Shown here: in pieces, positions 1-9,557 of the stretch
Position numbering within the stretch: position 1 is the stretch's first letter
Layout: every line of letters begins with the position of its first letter
Assembly: GCA_001442925.1 (NCBI GenBank)
Contig: LDXX01000003.1
Coordinates: 62,001 to 126,000, forward strand
Direction of reading: 5' to 3'
Source: Candidatus Kryptonium thompsonii
Lineage (GTDB): Bacteria; Bacteroidota; Ignavibacteria; Kryptoniales; Kryptoniaceae
DNA: 64,000 bases
Notes under the pieces: generated by a model
Seen by the model: the letters and a program-made list of their open reading frames with translations, nothing else
Databases searched by the model: none
Told to the model about the DNA's origin: nothing
Program-made: the position numbers and the translations under genes

Positions 1-1033
1 GGTGTGTCATGGTTATTATTGATGTCAGCCCAAGGCTTTCGGCTAATTCTTTTAAGTCGCCTTCAATTTTTCCAGTTATGGCAATAATTGGTATATTTTT
101 AGCTCTTTCAATTATTCCTTTAATTGCTTTGCCATATTTAACTTGGGAGTCGATTTTACCTTCGCCTGTTATTATGATGTTTGCATTTTTTATTTTCTCA
201 TCAAATGAGACGAGATCAAGGAACAGATCAATTCCTCTTACAAGTTCTGCATTGCAGAATGCAACGAGACCCCCTGCAAGTCCTCCCGCTGCTCCAGCGC
301 CCGGAAGATTTCCTATGTCAATTCCATATTTTTCTTTAATGGAATCAGCTAATTTTTTAAGTGCTTTGTCAAAGGTTGGAAGTTCTGATCTTCGTGCACC
401 TTTTTGCATAGCGTATGTGAAAGAAGCACCTTCAGGACCACAAAGAGGATTTAAAACATCTACAGCAACTTTAAATTTAACTTTTTTAATCCGTTCATCT
501 ACATCTGAGTCATCTATTTTCTTCAATTTGAGAAGATTTATTCCGCCCTGTTTTAGTTGCTTTTCGTTTTTATCAAGGAACCTATACCCTAAAGCTGTCG
601 CCATACCCATTCCACCATCATTTGTGGCACTTCCACCAACCCCAATGATTATTTCGTTTATATCGTATTTGAATGCTTCTTTTATTAATTCTCCAACTCC
701 ATAAGTTGTGGTTATTTTAGGGTCGCGTTTGGATTTTGGAACAAGCGTTAACCCGCTCGCAGAAGCCATTTCAATTACTGCTGTCCTATTTTTAATCAAG
801 AATTTGGCTTTTACCCTTTGTCCAGGCAGGGGACCTGATACAATCGCATCGTGAATTTCGCCACCGATTGAGTAGTGAATTGCGTCAACAAATCCTTCTC
901 CTCCATCCGAGATCGGAATTTTTACGATTTCACAATTTGGCAGGATCGATTCGAATGCACTTGAAATTATATGTGTAGCTTCTATAGATGTAAGAGAGCC
1001 TTTAAATGAGTCAGGGGCTATTACGATTTTCAT
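1..1033 (-). CDS. Glycerate kinase (GarK/GlxK family), 3' end cut off by the window
   Basis: It phosphorylates D-glycerate with ATP, feeding glyoxylate or serine carbon into glycolysis. I read 344 codons from an ATG at 1033 with no stop before the window edge; family members are usually about 370-380 residues, so only the C-terminal tail is missing. Family motifs seen are the N-terminal MKIVIAPDSFKGSLT, the PISDGGEGF motif near residue 45, VGGSATNDGGMGMA in the middle, and a Gly/Ala-rich PGAGAAGGLAGG segment. The start overlaps the end of pdxA by 23 bases, so the two are very probably co-transcribed. The glycerate 2- versus 3-kinase product cannot be decided from sequence. Confidence 0.9.
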   Translation of the reverse strand, partial: MKIVIAPDSFKGSLTSIEATHIISSAFESILPNCEIVKIPISDGGEGFVDAIHYSIGGEIHDAIVSGPLPGQRVKAKFLIKNRTAVIEMASASGLTLVPKSKRDPKITTTYGVGELIKEAFKYDINEIIIGVGGSATNDGGMGMATALGYRFLDKNEKQLKQGGINLLKLKKIDDSDVDERIKKVKFKVAVDVLNPLCGPEGASFTYAMQKGARRSELPTFDKALKKLADSIKEKYGIDIGNLPGAGAAGGLAGGLVAFCNAELVRGIDLFLDLVSFDEKIKNANIIITGEGKIDSQVKYGKAIKGIIERAKNIPIIAITGKIEGDLKELAESLGLTSIITMTH

Positions 1034-2030
1034 TTTTATGTTTGATTCGATTTTTGAAGATCTTGGCTGAGAGAATTATAGCGGACTCCATACTTTTTTC
1101 ATTTGCGATTAATTTTCCAGCGATATCGTAAGCGGTGCCATGATCCGGCGATGTTCTCACTATGTTAAGTCCAGCTGAAAAGTTAACAGTTCTATAAAAA
1201 TCTATAAGTTTTATCGGGATGAGCCCTTGGTCATGATATAGTGATAAAATCGCATCGTAATTTTTATATTTTTTCTCGCCAAAAAATCCATCTGCTGGGA
1301 ATGGACCTTCAACCGAAAATTTTTCTCTGCTAAGTCGGTGAATAACTGGTTTTATTATTTTTTCCTCCTCTTCTCCAATAAGTCCGTTCTCACCGGCGTG
1401 TGGGTTTAGTCCAAGGATTGCAATAGTTGGCGAATTTATACCAAAATCTAAACGAAGTGAATTAATCAGGATCTCAATTTTTTCGGTCAACAATTCTTTT
1501 GTTAAAATTTTGCTCACTTTGGATAGAGGTATGTGAATCGTCACCAGTCCAAGTTTAATTTTGCTGTTTACAAACATCATTAGGTATTTTTTTGAGCTCG
1601 AAAGTTTCGCTATCATCTCTGTTTGTCCTGAGAAATTAAATCCAGCGAGATTTAACGCTTTTTTAGAAACTGGAGCGGTACATATAGCGTGGGCTTTTTG
1701 GGCAAGGCATAGCTCAACGGCAAGTTTTATGGATTCTCCAGCAATTTTGCCAGATGTCTTCGTGGGTTTGCCAATGTTAATTTCAAAGTTTTTAAAATTT
1801 TTCATCGGCAAAACATTTACAACTCCATCTTCAATTGAAAGATCATCCTCGTCAAACATAATGTGAAATTTTAAATTTAAACGCTTGGAGTAAATCTCGA
1901 CGATTTTAAGTGGTGCTATGATAAATGGGTTGGCTATGCGTAGAACATTTCTTTTTACCATTGATTTTAAAGCGACCTCAGGACCTATGCCATTTATATC
2001 ACCCACGGTGATCGCAATTTTAGGGTTCAT
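1011..2030 (-). CDS. pdxA: 4-hydroxythreonine-4-phosphate dehydrogenase (PdxA family)
   Basis: PdxA is an NAD-dependent metalloenzyme of the DXP-dependent pyridoxal phosphate pathway. About 339 residues, normal for the family. The N-terminus KIAITVGDINGIGPEV is characteristic. The three divalent-metal histidines are visible in TIHIPLSK, LNPHAGENG and LYHDQGLIPIK, and the C-terminal RTSPDHGTAYDIAGK is diagnostic. I chose ATG 2030 over a TTG three codons upstream because the family begins right there; it then overlaps the GWxTD gene by 11 bases. The neighbouring glycerate kinase leaves room for the PdxA2 activity (4-phosphothreonate/erythronate dehydrogenase), which sequence alone does not exclude. 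Confidence 0.92.
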   Translation of the reverse strand: MNPKIAITVGDINGIGPEVALKSMVKRNVLRIANPFIIAPLKIVEIYSKRLNLKFHIMFDEDDLSIEDGVVNVLPMKNFKNFEINIGKPTKTSGKIAGESIKLAVELCLAQKAHAICTAPVSKKALNLAGFNFSGQTEMIAKLSSSKKYLMMFVNSKIKLGLVTIHIPLSKVSKILTKELLTEKIEILINSLRLDFGINSPTIAILGLNPHAGENGLIGEEEEKIIKPVIHRLSREKFSVEGPFPADGFFGEKKYKNYDAILSLYHDQGLIPIKLIDFYRTVNFSAGLNIVRTSPDHGTAYDIAGKLIANEKSMESAIILSAKIFKNRIKHKNENRNSP

Positions 2031-3381
2031 ATGTCTCAACGGATGTTAATTTAAAAGAACCATACTGATCAGTGAAAACAAACTTTCTTCTGATGGGTTC
2101 GTAATACCATATTTCCTCAGTCGGTCTTCCAGGGGTATATTTTCTTTCGATTTTTGTCGGTTGCCCGTAGAGTATATAAACCTTACCTTTATCCGTCCTT
2201 GCTCCATCCCTTTCTCTTAAGGTTGCGAAATTTATATACGCATAATCAACCCTTCGGTAGTATTCAGCCATCAATTCGTTATATAATGTTTTCGGTGTTG
2301 GATCTCTCTTTGCCCAAAATTCTTTAAATTTTTGTAACCTTGCTTGTTGTGTTCCAAATCTCAATTTTGCCATTTCATCTGGCGTGGCAATATACTCAAG
2401 AATTTCAATTGCGTAGTCAAGGTTTTGAAGTGAAAATGGCATATCAATCCATTCAACGGTGAACTTCTTTGTGAATGATTTTTTAATTTCCTTCCCAGTA
2501 GGGTCTTTAAATTTTACGGACATTATAAGCTCATACTCTCCAAGGTCAAGTGAGTCACCCTTAAATGGAATGAGAAGCGAATAATATCTCTGCGATGGCA
2601 TTGGAACTAAAAGATAGGTGAAAATTGTGTCGTAAGGATTTTCTTTGAAAAGAAATTGTTTGTCGTTTTTAATTTCATCGCCCTGAATTGTAATTTTTTT
2701 CATTTCTTTTCTTTTTCCAAATTCGGAAAGAAAAACAAGGGAACATTCGACTGTTTCTGGTTTATCGGTGAATTGAATATAGGCGACAAACCCCTTCCCG
2801 AAGTTAACTCTGTTTCCAATGTTGGTTGGTATTAAAATAACCGTATCTCCATTTGTATGGCTTTCTTGGATGATCGTAAGATCCGATGTTTCAAATGAGT
2901 TGGGCTTAAATGATTTTAAATTAATGTTTCGTTCCCTTTTTAAAATCTGCGTAGCTTGTTCATCTTCGACGATCAATATCAAACGATAATTTCCTGGTGT
3001 TAAGTCAAAGCGAAAATTCCCCTGAGTGTAAATGTCTTTTGAAGTCGTTTCATTATAATCATTAGTTGCTCTATGACCTCTGAATATCTTTCTCGCTGTC
3101 GATCTCCCATCTTTATCAAGGATTTCGACGCTTACAGTGAAATTTGCAATATACAAAGGTGAATCCAAGGGGTTTTTTACAAATGTCAGCAGTGCGTTTG
3201 ATATTCTAAAGTTTATGTCAATTCTACTTTTCGTTGTGTCTTCGCTTATGAGGTTTATAACTTCATAAAAGAATAGTTTCCCGAATTCTCTTTCGGTTGT
3301 TGAGAAAAATGGGCGGAAAAATGGAAGTTGCGCAGATAAGGTTGAGGTCAAAAGAAATAAGATGAAAATCGACTTTTTCAT
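2020..3381 (-). CDS. GWxTD domain-containing exported protein
   Basis: A 453-residue protein with an N-terminal signal peptide (MKKSIFILFLLTSTLSAQ). The last ~120 residues match the GWxTD domain known from FCB-group bacteria: FWAKRDPTP, a YYRRVDYAYINF segment, then DGARTDKGKVYILYGQP and a closing EIWYYEP. The middle is beta-rich. The function of the family is not established; members are exported and sit near envelope genes, as here. The start has a purine-rich ribosome site (AGAGGTAAAT). It heads a transcript reaching pdxA and glycerate kinase, with overlapping gene ends. Confidence 0.85.
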   Translation of the reverse strand: MKKSIFILFLLTSTLSAQLPFFRPFFSTTEREFGKLFFYEVINLISEDTTKSRIDINFRISNALLTFVKNPLDSPLYIANFTVSVEILDKDGRSTARKIFRGHRATNDYNETTSKDIYTQGNFRFDLTPGNYRLILIVEDEQATQILKRERNINLKSFKPNSFETSDLTIIQESHTNGDTVILIPTNIGNRVNFGKGFVAYIQFTDKPETVECSLVFLSEFGKRKEMKKITIQGDEIKNDKQFLFKENPYDTIFTYLLVPMPSQRYYSLLIPFKGDSLDLGEYELIMSVKFKDPTGKEIKKSFTKKFTVEWIDMPFSLQNLDYAIEILEYIATPDEMAKLRFGTQQARLQKFKEFWAKRDPTPKTLYNELMAEYYRRVDYAYINFATLRERDGARTDKGKVYILYGQPTKIERKYTPGRPTEEIWYYEPIRRKFVFTDQYGSFKLTSVETYEP

Positions 3382-3490
3382 ATTTACCTCTGAAATTTTT
3401 TCTCTTGCTTAATTTAAACATATAGATGCGAAAATTCAATCCACCGTTTAATTCAGTTTATGGATTTGAGTCGCTTTTGATACCAATGTT

Positions 3491-4228
3491 TTATTCCTTC
3501 AGCAATATATATATTGCAACTATTGTGGTTAATTCGAAAATTAAAAGCGTAACCCCAGCAACTTTATCATAAGTTTTAACCGTGTTAAGTTTTTCAGGAT
3601 CCCCTGTTTTTAAATATTCGCCATATAATTTATCAGCCTGCATTTTGAAGTAAACCGAGACCGCTCCGCTTGCCAAACTTAATCCCGCTATTGGTAAGAC
3701 GGATTTAAGTTTATCTTTCGGCTTTGTTCGCAGTTCTGATTCAGCGCCTGGTTGTTGAGGCAGGCTAACTTCGATATTTCGGCTCCCCCCATCTATGAAA
3801 ACTTCAACTTCGCCATAACCCTTTTTTCTGATTTTTAAACTTTTCCCAAGCAAATCTTTCATTTTAAAAATCGTTGGGGTAGTTCCAATTATTGAATCTC
3901 CAAGAAAAATATCCGCCGAGAATGGAATTGAGTTAATTTTGATAAGTTTTTCAAAGGATATAAAAAGGTTCAGCGTGTCGTTTTCTTTAACTTCTATTTT
4001 CTGAACTATATCCTTTTCAAGCCAATCTGTTGTTTTAGGGTATTTCAAATTGAGCGTATAAGTCCCAGATTTGATTTTCATATTTATCAAAGGGGATCTT
4101 CCAACAAATGTTGAATCGATATAAACCAAAGCTCCACTCGGTTCCGTGTTTATGTTAATAAACCCATATTTTTCTTGAGTGAAAACATCGGCAGAAATTG
4201 ATAAAAGAAAGACAAGCAAAAATATCAT
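3491..4228 (-). CDS. PEGA-domain envelope protein
   Basis: About 245 residues. Signal peptide/membrane segment at the start (MIFLLVFLLSISADVFTQ), then a PEGA domain (residues ~20-90: ININTEPSGALVYIDSTFVG, with the Pro-Ser-Gly-Ala turn), a second PEGA-like repeat (IPFSADIFLGDSIIGTTP), and a C-terminal hydrophobic segment (VAGVTLLIFELTTIVAIYILL). PEGA modules are small beta-sandwiches of cell-surface proteins. I prefer ATG 4228, one base after the upstream gene's stop, since the signal peptide begins there; an in-frame start at 4258 would add ten polar residues. No specific role can be assigned. Confidence 0.75.
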   Translation of the reverse strand: MIFLLVFLLSISADVFTQEKYGFININTEPSGALVYIDSTFVGRSPLINMKIKSGTYTLNLKYPKTTDWLEKDIVQKIEVKENDTLNLFISFEKLIKINSIPFSADIFLGDSIIGTTPTIFKMKDLLGKSLKIRKKGYGEVEVFIDGGSRNIEVSLPQQPGAESELRTKPKDKLKSVLPIAGLSLASGAVSVYFKMQADKLYGEYLKTGDPEKLNTVKTYDKVAGVTLLIFELTTIVAIYILLKE

Positions 4229-4229
4229 C

Positions 4230-5363
4230 TTATTTAGATCTCTGTGTTTTAAAAGCATAAACCATTCTATCTTCTGAAGCTACAAAGATAAAATTTTTCC
4301 AGATGACAGGTGTTGATTTTACTCTTCCACCAGTTTCGTAATTCCAAAGCAATTTTCCATCCGTGATATCAATTGCATAGATGTTTTTGTCAAGCGATCC
4401 GATGAAAACGACATTATCTGAGACAAGCGGGGCAGAATTGATTACGCTTTTCGCAGAGAAAGTCCAAAGAACAGTTCCATCCTTTTCTCTCAAAGCGTAA
4501 AATTTTCCAGAGGCTGTCCCAAAGAAAAGCAATGAGTCCTTAATTGCGCATCCACCGTAAATTTTTGAGTTTGTCTGAAATTTCCACTTAAGGTCTCCAT
4601 TTTTAAGATCAAGACCGTAGAAAGTTCCGTTTAAAGCCCCAACAAATACTTTTCCTTTGTGTATCGAAACTGGGGCAAAGATAGGGGAATTTGTGTTAAA
4701 TTTCCAGCGTAATTTTCCTGTTTCAAAATCAATGCAATAAACATTTCCATCATCGCAGCCGAAAACTATCGCATTTCCATCTGAAGCAGGTGATGAACGA
4801 ATTGGTTTTGATGCTTTAAACTCCCAGATTTTTTGTGGTATGTCATATTTTATCTGATAGTTTATCACATGGCTGTCAATTGTTGCAACGATGAGATTAT
4901 CATAAATAAACAATGGTGATGCTTCAATTTCACCAATCTTTTCACGCCATATGACCTTGCCAAGATTTAAATCAAGTGCTTGAAGTGTATTTTTACTGTG
5001 GGCGGTTGGGATTACAATCTTATTTTTATAAAGCACGGGAGTTGCTGATATGGCGGATTCTGCTTCAATTATGCCTATTTTTTTCCCCGTTTCAATGTCG
5101 ACCGCATGAATTTCTCCATTGAGCGTGGCGATAAATAAAATTCCATCCGCAACAATCATTGGAGCGTATGAAAACCCTGCGCCAGCATTATATTTCCACG
5201 TCAGTTGAAATGGAGGTGATATGTTGAAGTAAGAAACATTGAGATTTTCTGGTGAATTTCCATATTGAATCCAATTGAATTCCCCAAGGATTATATTTTT
5301 TTCAAGTTTAAATGCTGAACAGGAGACAAAAACGAGTAGGAGAAAGATGCTAATTTTTTTCAT
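4230..5363 (-). CDS. PQQ-like beta-propeller lipoprotein (BamB-like)
   Basis: A 377-residue protein with a lipoprotein signal (MKKISIFLLLVFVSCSAF; Cys at residue 15) followed by repeated PQQ-type blades. Each blade has an A-x-D-x-x-x-G-K-x-x-W motif, for example AVDIETGKKIG, ALDLNLGKVIWRE, CIDFETGKLRWKF, GLDLKNGDLKWKF and AIDITDGKLLWNYE. The fold is that of BamB and of quinoprotein dehydrogenases, but catalytic quinoprotein residues are not evident. It lies 18 bases downstream of the large beta-barrel fusion gene, so a BamB-like helper role in the outer membrane is possible. That role is inferred from context only. Confidence 0.78.
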   Translation of the reverse strand: MKKISIFLLLVFVSCSAFKLEKNIILGEFNWIQYGNSPENLNVSYFNISPPFQLTWKYNAGAGFSYAPMIVADGILFIATLNGEIHAVDIETGKKIGIIEAESAISATPVLYKNKIVIPTAHSKNTLQALDLNLGKVIWREKIGEIEASPLFIYDNLIVATIDSHVINYQIKYDIPQKIWEFKASKPIRSSPASDGNAIVFGCDDGNVYCIDFETGKLRWKFNTNSPIFAPVSIHKGKVFVGALNGTFYGLDLKNGDLKWKFQTNSKIYGGCAIKDSLLFFGTASGKFYALREKDGTVLWTFSAKSVINSAPLVSDNVVFIGSLDKNIYAIDITDGKLLWNYETGGRVKSTPVIWKNFIFVASEDRMVYAFKTQRSK

Positions 5364-5381
5364 GCGATAAATTTAAGTGTT

Positions 5382-8228
5382 TTAAAAGTCCCAGCCGAAA
5401 AAGAATTGATGGAAAAATGACTTTTGAAATTTTGATAAATTATTTTCAAGCCTTTTTCCAACATCATATCTTAATACGATGACTCCGCCAATATTAAATC
5501 TTATTCCAAACCCAACGCTTCCGAGTGTTTCTGTATATTTATTGTCCCATGCGTTTCCAGTGTCAAAGAACAGCGCACCTCTTATTGAACCTATGAAAAT
5601 TCCGCCAAATGGGAATTTGATATCAAATTTATCTATGAACGGAAAGCGTAGCTCTTGGCTTACAAACCAAAGTTTCTTACCCCTTATTGACCATCTTTCA
5701 TATCCTCTCAAATCCCAACTTCCGCCCATGAACCATCTTCTCGCCTCTTTACCTTCATTGTAGAAAAGTGTCAACCTGACAGCATATGCTGATCTTGTGG
5801 ATAATCTGAAGTAATGTCTGTAATCAAAAATGAATGTGTAGTAATTGACATTTGAAAATTGTATATCTGTGGTATAAGCAAGGGTTATGTTGAATCTCTT
5901 GCCGTCGATCGGTCCTGTTGGAGACCAAAGTGAGTTATCAAAAATGTAAGAAAGCGAGTTTGAAAGAAGCATAGCTTTTCTTTCTCTGACCCCAAAGAGT
6001 ATCTCTTTATCCGAGCGATTTAACATAATGCTAGCCTCAACCCTTCTGAAGACTGATATTGGATAGCTTAGTGCGAAGTATCCTCCGTATGCTTTTTCGT
6101 AGTAAAAAAGATCAGGGTCCGTAAGATCATATCTTCTCCCAGCTAAGTGGAAAATACCATATGCGAAATTCGTTCGTTTGCTCAGTGAGACGCGCGAAAT
6201 TGCAATGTTGAAACTTTTTAGAATTTCGTCCTTTGTCTGTGCTGTGTTGTAAATCAAGATGTAATATCTTTCGTTTCCGAGAAGATCACTTAAAGCGATT
6301 GCAGCACCGCCAACTGTTCCAAATATCGGATCTGTTGAGATTTGGCTTTGTGCTATATCAAGATCATATTTCCCACGATATGTGGTTACATTGACCTTTT
6401 GAATTCCGTGAATTTTGGGCGTGTCCCAGTGATTTTTGTCAATTGTTTGATAGTTTATCTTTTGAACGAAATTTGGCTTTTCAATTTTTTCGTAAACATT
6501 CTCAATCATTCTAATTTGAAATTTCAAGTTTTCAAGCGCGACACAAACTATCCTGCCATCGTCGGTCCATGTTGGATCAAAAGCAGCGGTTGTTAAATTC
6601 GTGATTTGTTTTATTTCGACTTCCTCATATCCGTTCAAATTAAATGTTCCGTCAAGTTCGGCTATGAATTTCTTTTGTGAAAGGTCAATTACCCAGATAT
6701 TTTGTGTCCCGTCGATGTCCGAAGAAAAAGCGAGAAATCTTCCGTCTGGTGCCCATGAAGGCGAGCTACAAGAGAAATTACCGTAGATAAAATACTCGAT
6801 TTTATCTTCATTTACATCGTAAAGGAAAATGTTATATTTCCCGTCGATCCCAAAATTCATTCTGTCGGAGATAAATGCGATTTTATCACCTTTCGGCGAC
6901 CATGCAACTTCTCTGTCGTCGTAAAAATCGTTTGTTAATTTTTTCAGGTTTTTCGTCTTGAGATCGAAAATGTAAATGTCGCTATAACCTGACTTATCTA
7001 TAGCTGTTATAGCTAGTTTTTCAGCATCAGGGGAAAATGAAAGGGATGTTATCATTACGAGCGAATTAAATTGAAACATATCCGTAATTTTTTCGCTTCT
7101 TAGATCGTAAATATGTATTGCGTCATGATCCCCAGATTTTGTTATGAAGGCAAGCTTGTCATTTTTAACATCAATTTTTGTTTTGAAAAGATGAAATGCC
7201 TCAAGTTTATCTGAGCGTTCCCCTTCAATTACTATTTTTGGTTTTGTTTTTGATTCAAGGTCGATTTTGTAGATATTTGTGTAGCCCGTTATATTTCCGA
7301 CAAAGTAAATTTCTCTTTTATCCCCATTTCTGTAAAAGACAGGCTTCATATTAAATCCTTCGACGACAAGTGGTTTGGTAACGGCGCTCGGTGGGTCATT
7401 GTATTTGAGAAGCGGGTAATATTTTTTCTTAAGGTGATAGAGCCATTCCTCATCAAATTGTTTGTAATTTTTCCCAATCGTTAATTCAAAGACTTTTTCG
7501 AATGAGTTAGCTTTCCAGAAGTTTTCAAGCAAAAGAAGAATTTTTTCCTCACCGTATTTTTGAGCTATATATTCGAGTATATTTTGTCCCTCTTTATACA
7601 TCAAAAATGTTCCTAAAATTCTATCCATTTCGGAGAGAGGCACAATGTACCCGTTAAGGACAGCATCTCTTAGAAGCATTTCAGCTTGGTTATCCCATTT
7701 TGTAGACCAAAATTCAGCGAGTCCCTCTGTAAACCACAATGGTGGCATCTTTTCTGTCGGCTGTTTGCGATCCTTTAGAACGCGTTGAACTTTATGGAGT
7801 GTAAATACATGGATGAGTTCGTGTTTTATTACGTGTTTGAATTGATAAAGTGAACCATCAAATGGTATAACAACCCTTCCTTTTATGAATTCAAAAAATC
7901 CGCCAACTCCTTCTGGGATTAATCCGGGAGTTGTATTTGTTTGCTGGAAATAAAGATGGGAGCTGTAGAAAACGAGCGGGATTTTATTCAAGATGTTTAT
8001 GTTGAACTTTTCTTGAAGTTCAGCATAAGCTTCTTCAGCAAAGTATGCCCCTCGCTCAGCAATATCTTTCATTTCAGGGTGATAATAGATGTCAAAGTGT
8101 TCAGTTTTTAAAATATCCCATTGAAACTCTGTATATTGAACTTTGTTTCTCCCGAAATAATACCATTGGGCAAGACAATTGGAGTAAAGGAAAAGGAAGC
8201 ACAAAACTAAATTTATAAATTTTATCAT
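5382..8228 (-). CDS. Outer-membrane metalloprotease / TolB-like propeller / BamA-type barrel fusion
   Basis: A 948-residue exported protein with three parts. Residues ~1-20 form a signal peptide (ends NCLAQ). Residues ~40-280 form a gluzincin-type peptidase domain: HELIH at 136-140 and a downstream TEGLAEFW (Glu168 as likely third zinc ligand). Residues ~290-600 hold WD40/TolB propeller blades, for example SFSPDAEKLAI, AWSPKGDKIAFISD and SWAPDGRFLAFSSD. The last ~320 residues resemble the C-terminal barrel of BamA/TamA surface antigens: GGSWDLRGYERW, ALFFDTGNAWDN, GFGIRFN, and a terminal aromatic FGWDF suited to the assembly signal. Related multidomain proteins occur in FCB bacteria; their substrate is unknown. 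First gene of an operon with the PQQ and PEGA genes. Confidence 0.8.
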   Translation of the reverse strand: MIKFINLVLCFLFLYSNCLAQWYYFGRNKVQYTEFQWDILKTEHFDIYYHPEMKDIAERGAYFAEEAYAELQEKFNINILNKIPLVFYSSHLYFQQTNTTPGLIPEGVGGFFEFIKGRVVIPFDGSLYQFKHVIKHELIHVFTLHKVQRVLKDRKQPTEKMPPLWFTEGLAEFWSTKWDNQAEMLLRDAVLNGYIVPLSEMDRILGTFLMYKEGQNILEYIAQKYGEEKILLLLENFWKANSFEKVFELTIGKNYKQFDEEWLYHLKKKYYPLLKYNDPPSAVTKPLVVEGFNMKPVFYRNGDKREIYFVGNITGYTNIYKIDLESKTKPKIVIEGERSDKLEAFHLFKTKIDVKNDKLAFITKSGDHDAIHIYDLRSEKITDMFQFNSLVMITSLSFSPDAEKLAITAIDKSGYSDIYIFDLKTKNLKKLTNDFYDDREVAWSPKGDKIAFISDRMNFGIDGKYNIFLYDVNEDKIEYFIYGNFSCSSPSWAPDGRFLAFSSDIDGTQNIWVIDLSQKKFIAELDGTFNLNGYEEVEIKQITNLTTAAFDPTWTDDGRIVCVALENLKFQIRMIENVYEKIEKPNFVQKINYQTIDKNHWDTPKIHGIQKVNVTTYRGKYDLDIAQSQISTDPIFGTVGGAAIALSDLLGNERYYILIYNTAQTKDEILKSFNIAISRVSLSKRTNFAYGIFHLAGRRYDLTDPDLFYYEKAYGGYFALSYPISVFRRVEASIMLNRSDKEILFGVRERKAMLLSNSLSYIFDNSLWSPTGPIDGKRFNITLAYTTDIQFSNVNYYTFIFDYRHYFRLSTRSAYAVRLTLFYNEGKEARRWFMGGSWDLRGYERWSIRGKKLWFVSQELRFPFIDKFDIKFPFGGIFIGSIRGALFFDTGNAWDNKYTETLGSVGFGIRFNIGGVIVLRYDVGKRLENNLSKFQKSFFHQFFFGWDF

Positions 8229-8394
8229 GGCTTTAATTCGACTTTATTAAGAGTCCTACTCAAATTTATAAACGCTATAACAATTAATCAAGTTCTTAGT
8301 GGCTGAATTTGGGTCTTTTAAGGCAAATTTTGAAAAACGATATTTTTTTGTTAATTTTGGTTGCAAAAAATCTAAAATAAACTACAAGAACCTA

Positions 8395-9534
8395 ATGGTT
8401 AAAATCGGAGTTCCAAAGGAGACCTATCCTGGGGAAACAAGAGTAGCAATTATACCTGCTAATGTTCAACAATTCAAAAAAATTGGGGCTGAAGTTATAA
8501 TTGAGTCAGGAGCAGGCGAAAAAGCCGGTTTTACTGACGCAGAATATCTTGAAAAAGGGGCGCAAGTTGTGAAAACCCGAAAAGAAGTTTTTGAAAATGC
8601 CGATGTTATACTTCAAGTTCGAGCTCTCGGGGCAAATCCCGAAATGGGTAAAAAAGATATTGCCTTGATGAGGGAAGGGCAGATTTTAATTGGATTTATG
8701 GAACCTTTCTTTGCGAAGGACTTGGTTGAAGAGGTGGCGAAGAAAGGGGTGATTTCTTTTGCACTGGAACTTTTGCCGAGGACATCTCGGGCTCAAAGTA
8801 TGGATGTTTTATCTTCAATGGCTACTATCTCTGGATATAAGGCTGTTTTGCTTGCGGCAAGTCATTTACCGAAGATGTTTCCAATGCTTACGACAGCAGC
8901 GGGGACAGTTTTACCTGCAAATGTTTTTGTTATAGGTGCTGGAGTTGCTGGGCTTCAGGCAATCGCAACAGCAAGAAGGCTTGGAGCTGTTGTGAAGGCG
9001 TATGATATAAGACCGGCAACAAAACAAGAAGTTGAAAGTTTGGGAGCAAAATTTGTTGAGCTTGGACTTGAATCTCAAGAGGCTGAGGATAAAGGTGGGT
9101 ATGCTCGGGATATGGGAGAAGAATTTTATAGAAAACAGAGAGAAATGCTGACAAAAGTTGTGGCTGAAAGTGATGTTGTCATCTCAACGGCTGCTGTCCC
9201 TGGGAAAAAGGCACCTATATTAATTACCGAGGATATGGTCAAAAATATGAAACCTGGTTCAGTTATCGTTGATCTTGCTGCTGAAAGAGGTGGAAATTGT
9301 GAATTAACCAAACCTGGCGAAGTGATTGAAAAGTACGGCGTTACAATAATTGGACCTGTCAATGTTCCAGCAACAGTGCCTTATCATGCAAGCCAAATGT
9401 ATTCGAAGAACATCACAAATTTCTGTATGCTTTTCATTAAGAACGGTGAAATAAACATTAATCTTAACGACGATATTTTATCAAGCACATTACTTACAAA
9501 AGATGGAAAACTAACAAACCCAATCTTTGATTAA
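8395..9534 (+). CDS. pntAA: NAD(P) transhydrogenase subunit alpha, part 1 (PntAA)
   Basis: The soluble NAD(H)-binding domain I of proton-translocating transhydrogenase, about 379 residues. It is homologous to alanine dehydrogenase: KIGVPKETYPGETRVA at the start, the RAQSMDVLSSMATISGYKA segment, and the Rossmann motif GAGVAGLQAIATARRLGA near residue 175. ATG 8395 fits the family start; a GTG at 8299 would add 32 non-conserved residues. The split form (alpha 1, alpha 2, beta as three genes) is as in Rhodospirillum rubrum. First gene of pntAA-pntAB-pntB. The complex uses the proton gradient to reduce NADP+ with NADH, supplying NADPH. Confidence 0.95.
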   Translation: MVKIGVPKETYPGETRVAIIPANVQQFKKIGAEVIIESGAGEKAGFTDAEYLEKGAQVVKTRKEVFENADVILQVRALGANPEMGKKDIALMREGQILIGFMEPFFAKDLVEEVAKKGVISFALELLPRTSRAQSMDVLSSMATISGYKAVLLAASHLPKMFPMLTTAAGTVLPANVFVIGAGVAGLQAIATARRLGAVVKAYDIRPATKQEVESLGAKFVELGLESQEAEDKGGYARDMGEEFYRKQREMLTKVVAESDVVISTAAVPGKKAPILITEDMVKNMKPGSVIVDLAAERGGNCELTKPGEVIEKYGVTIIGPVNVPATVPYHASQMYSKNITNFCMLFIKNGEININLNDDILSSTLLTKDGKLTNPIFD

Positions 9535-9557
9535 AAACAAAACTTAGAAAAGAAAAT

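Noticed and set aside
9-704. 231-codon open frame on the plus strand at the window start
   Set aside because: It is antisense to glycerate kinase, whose family motifs are read from the minus strand; its peptide has no recognisable motifs.
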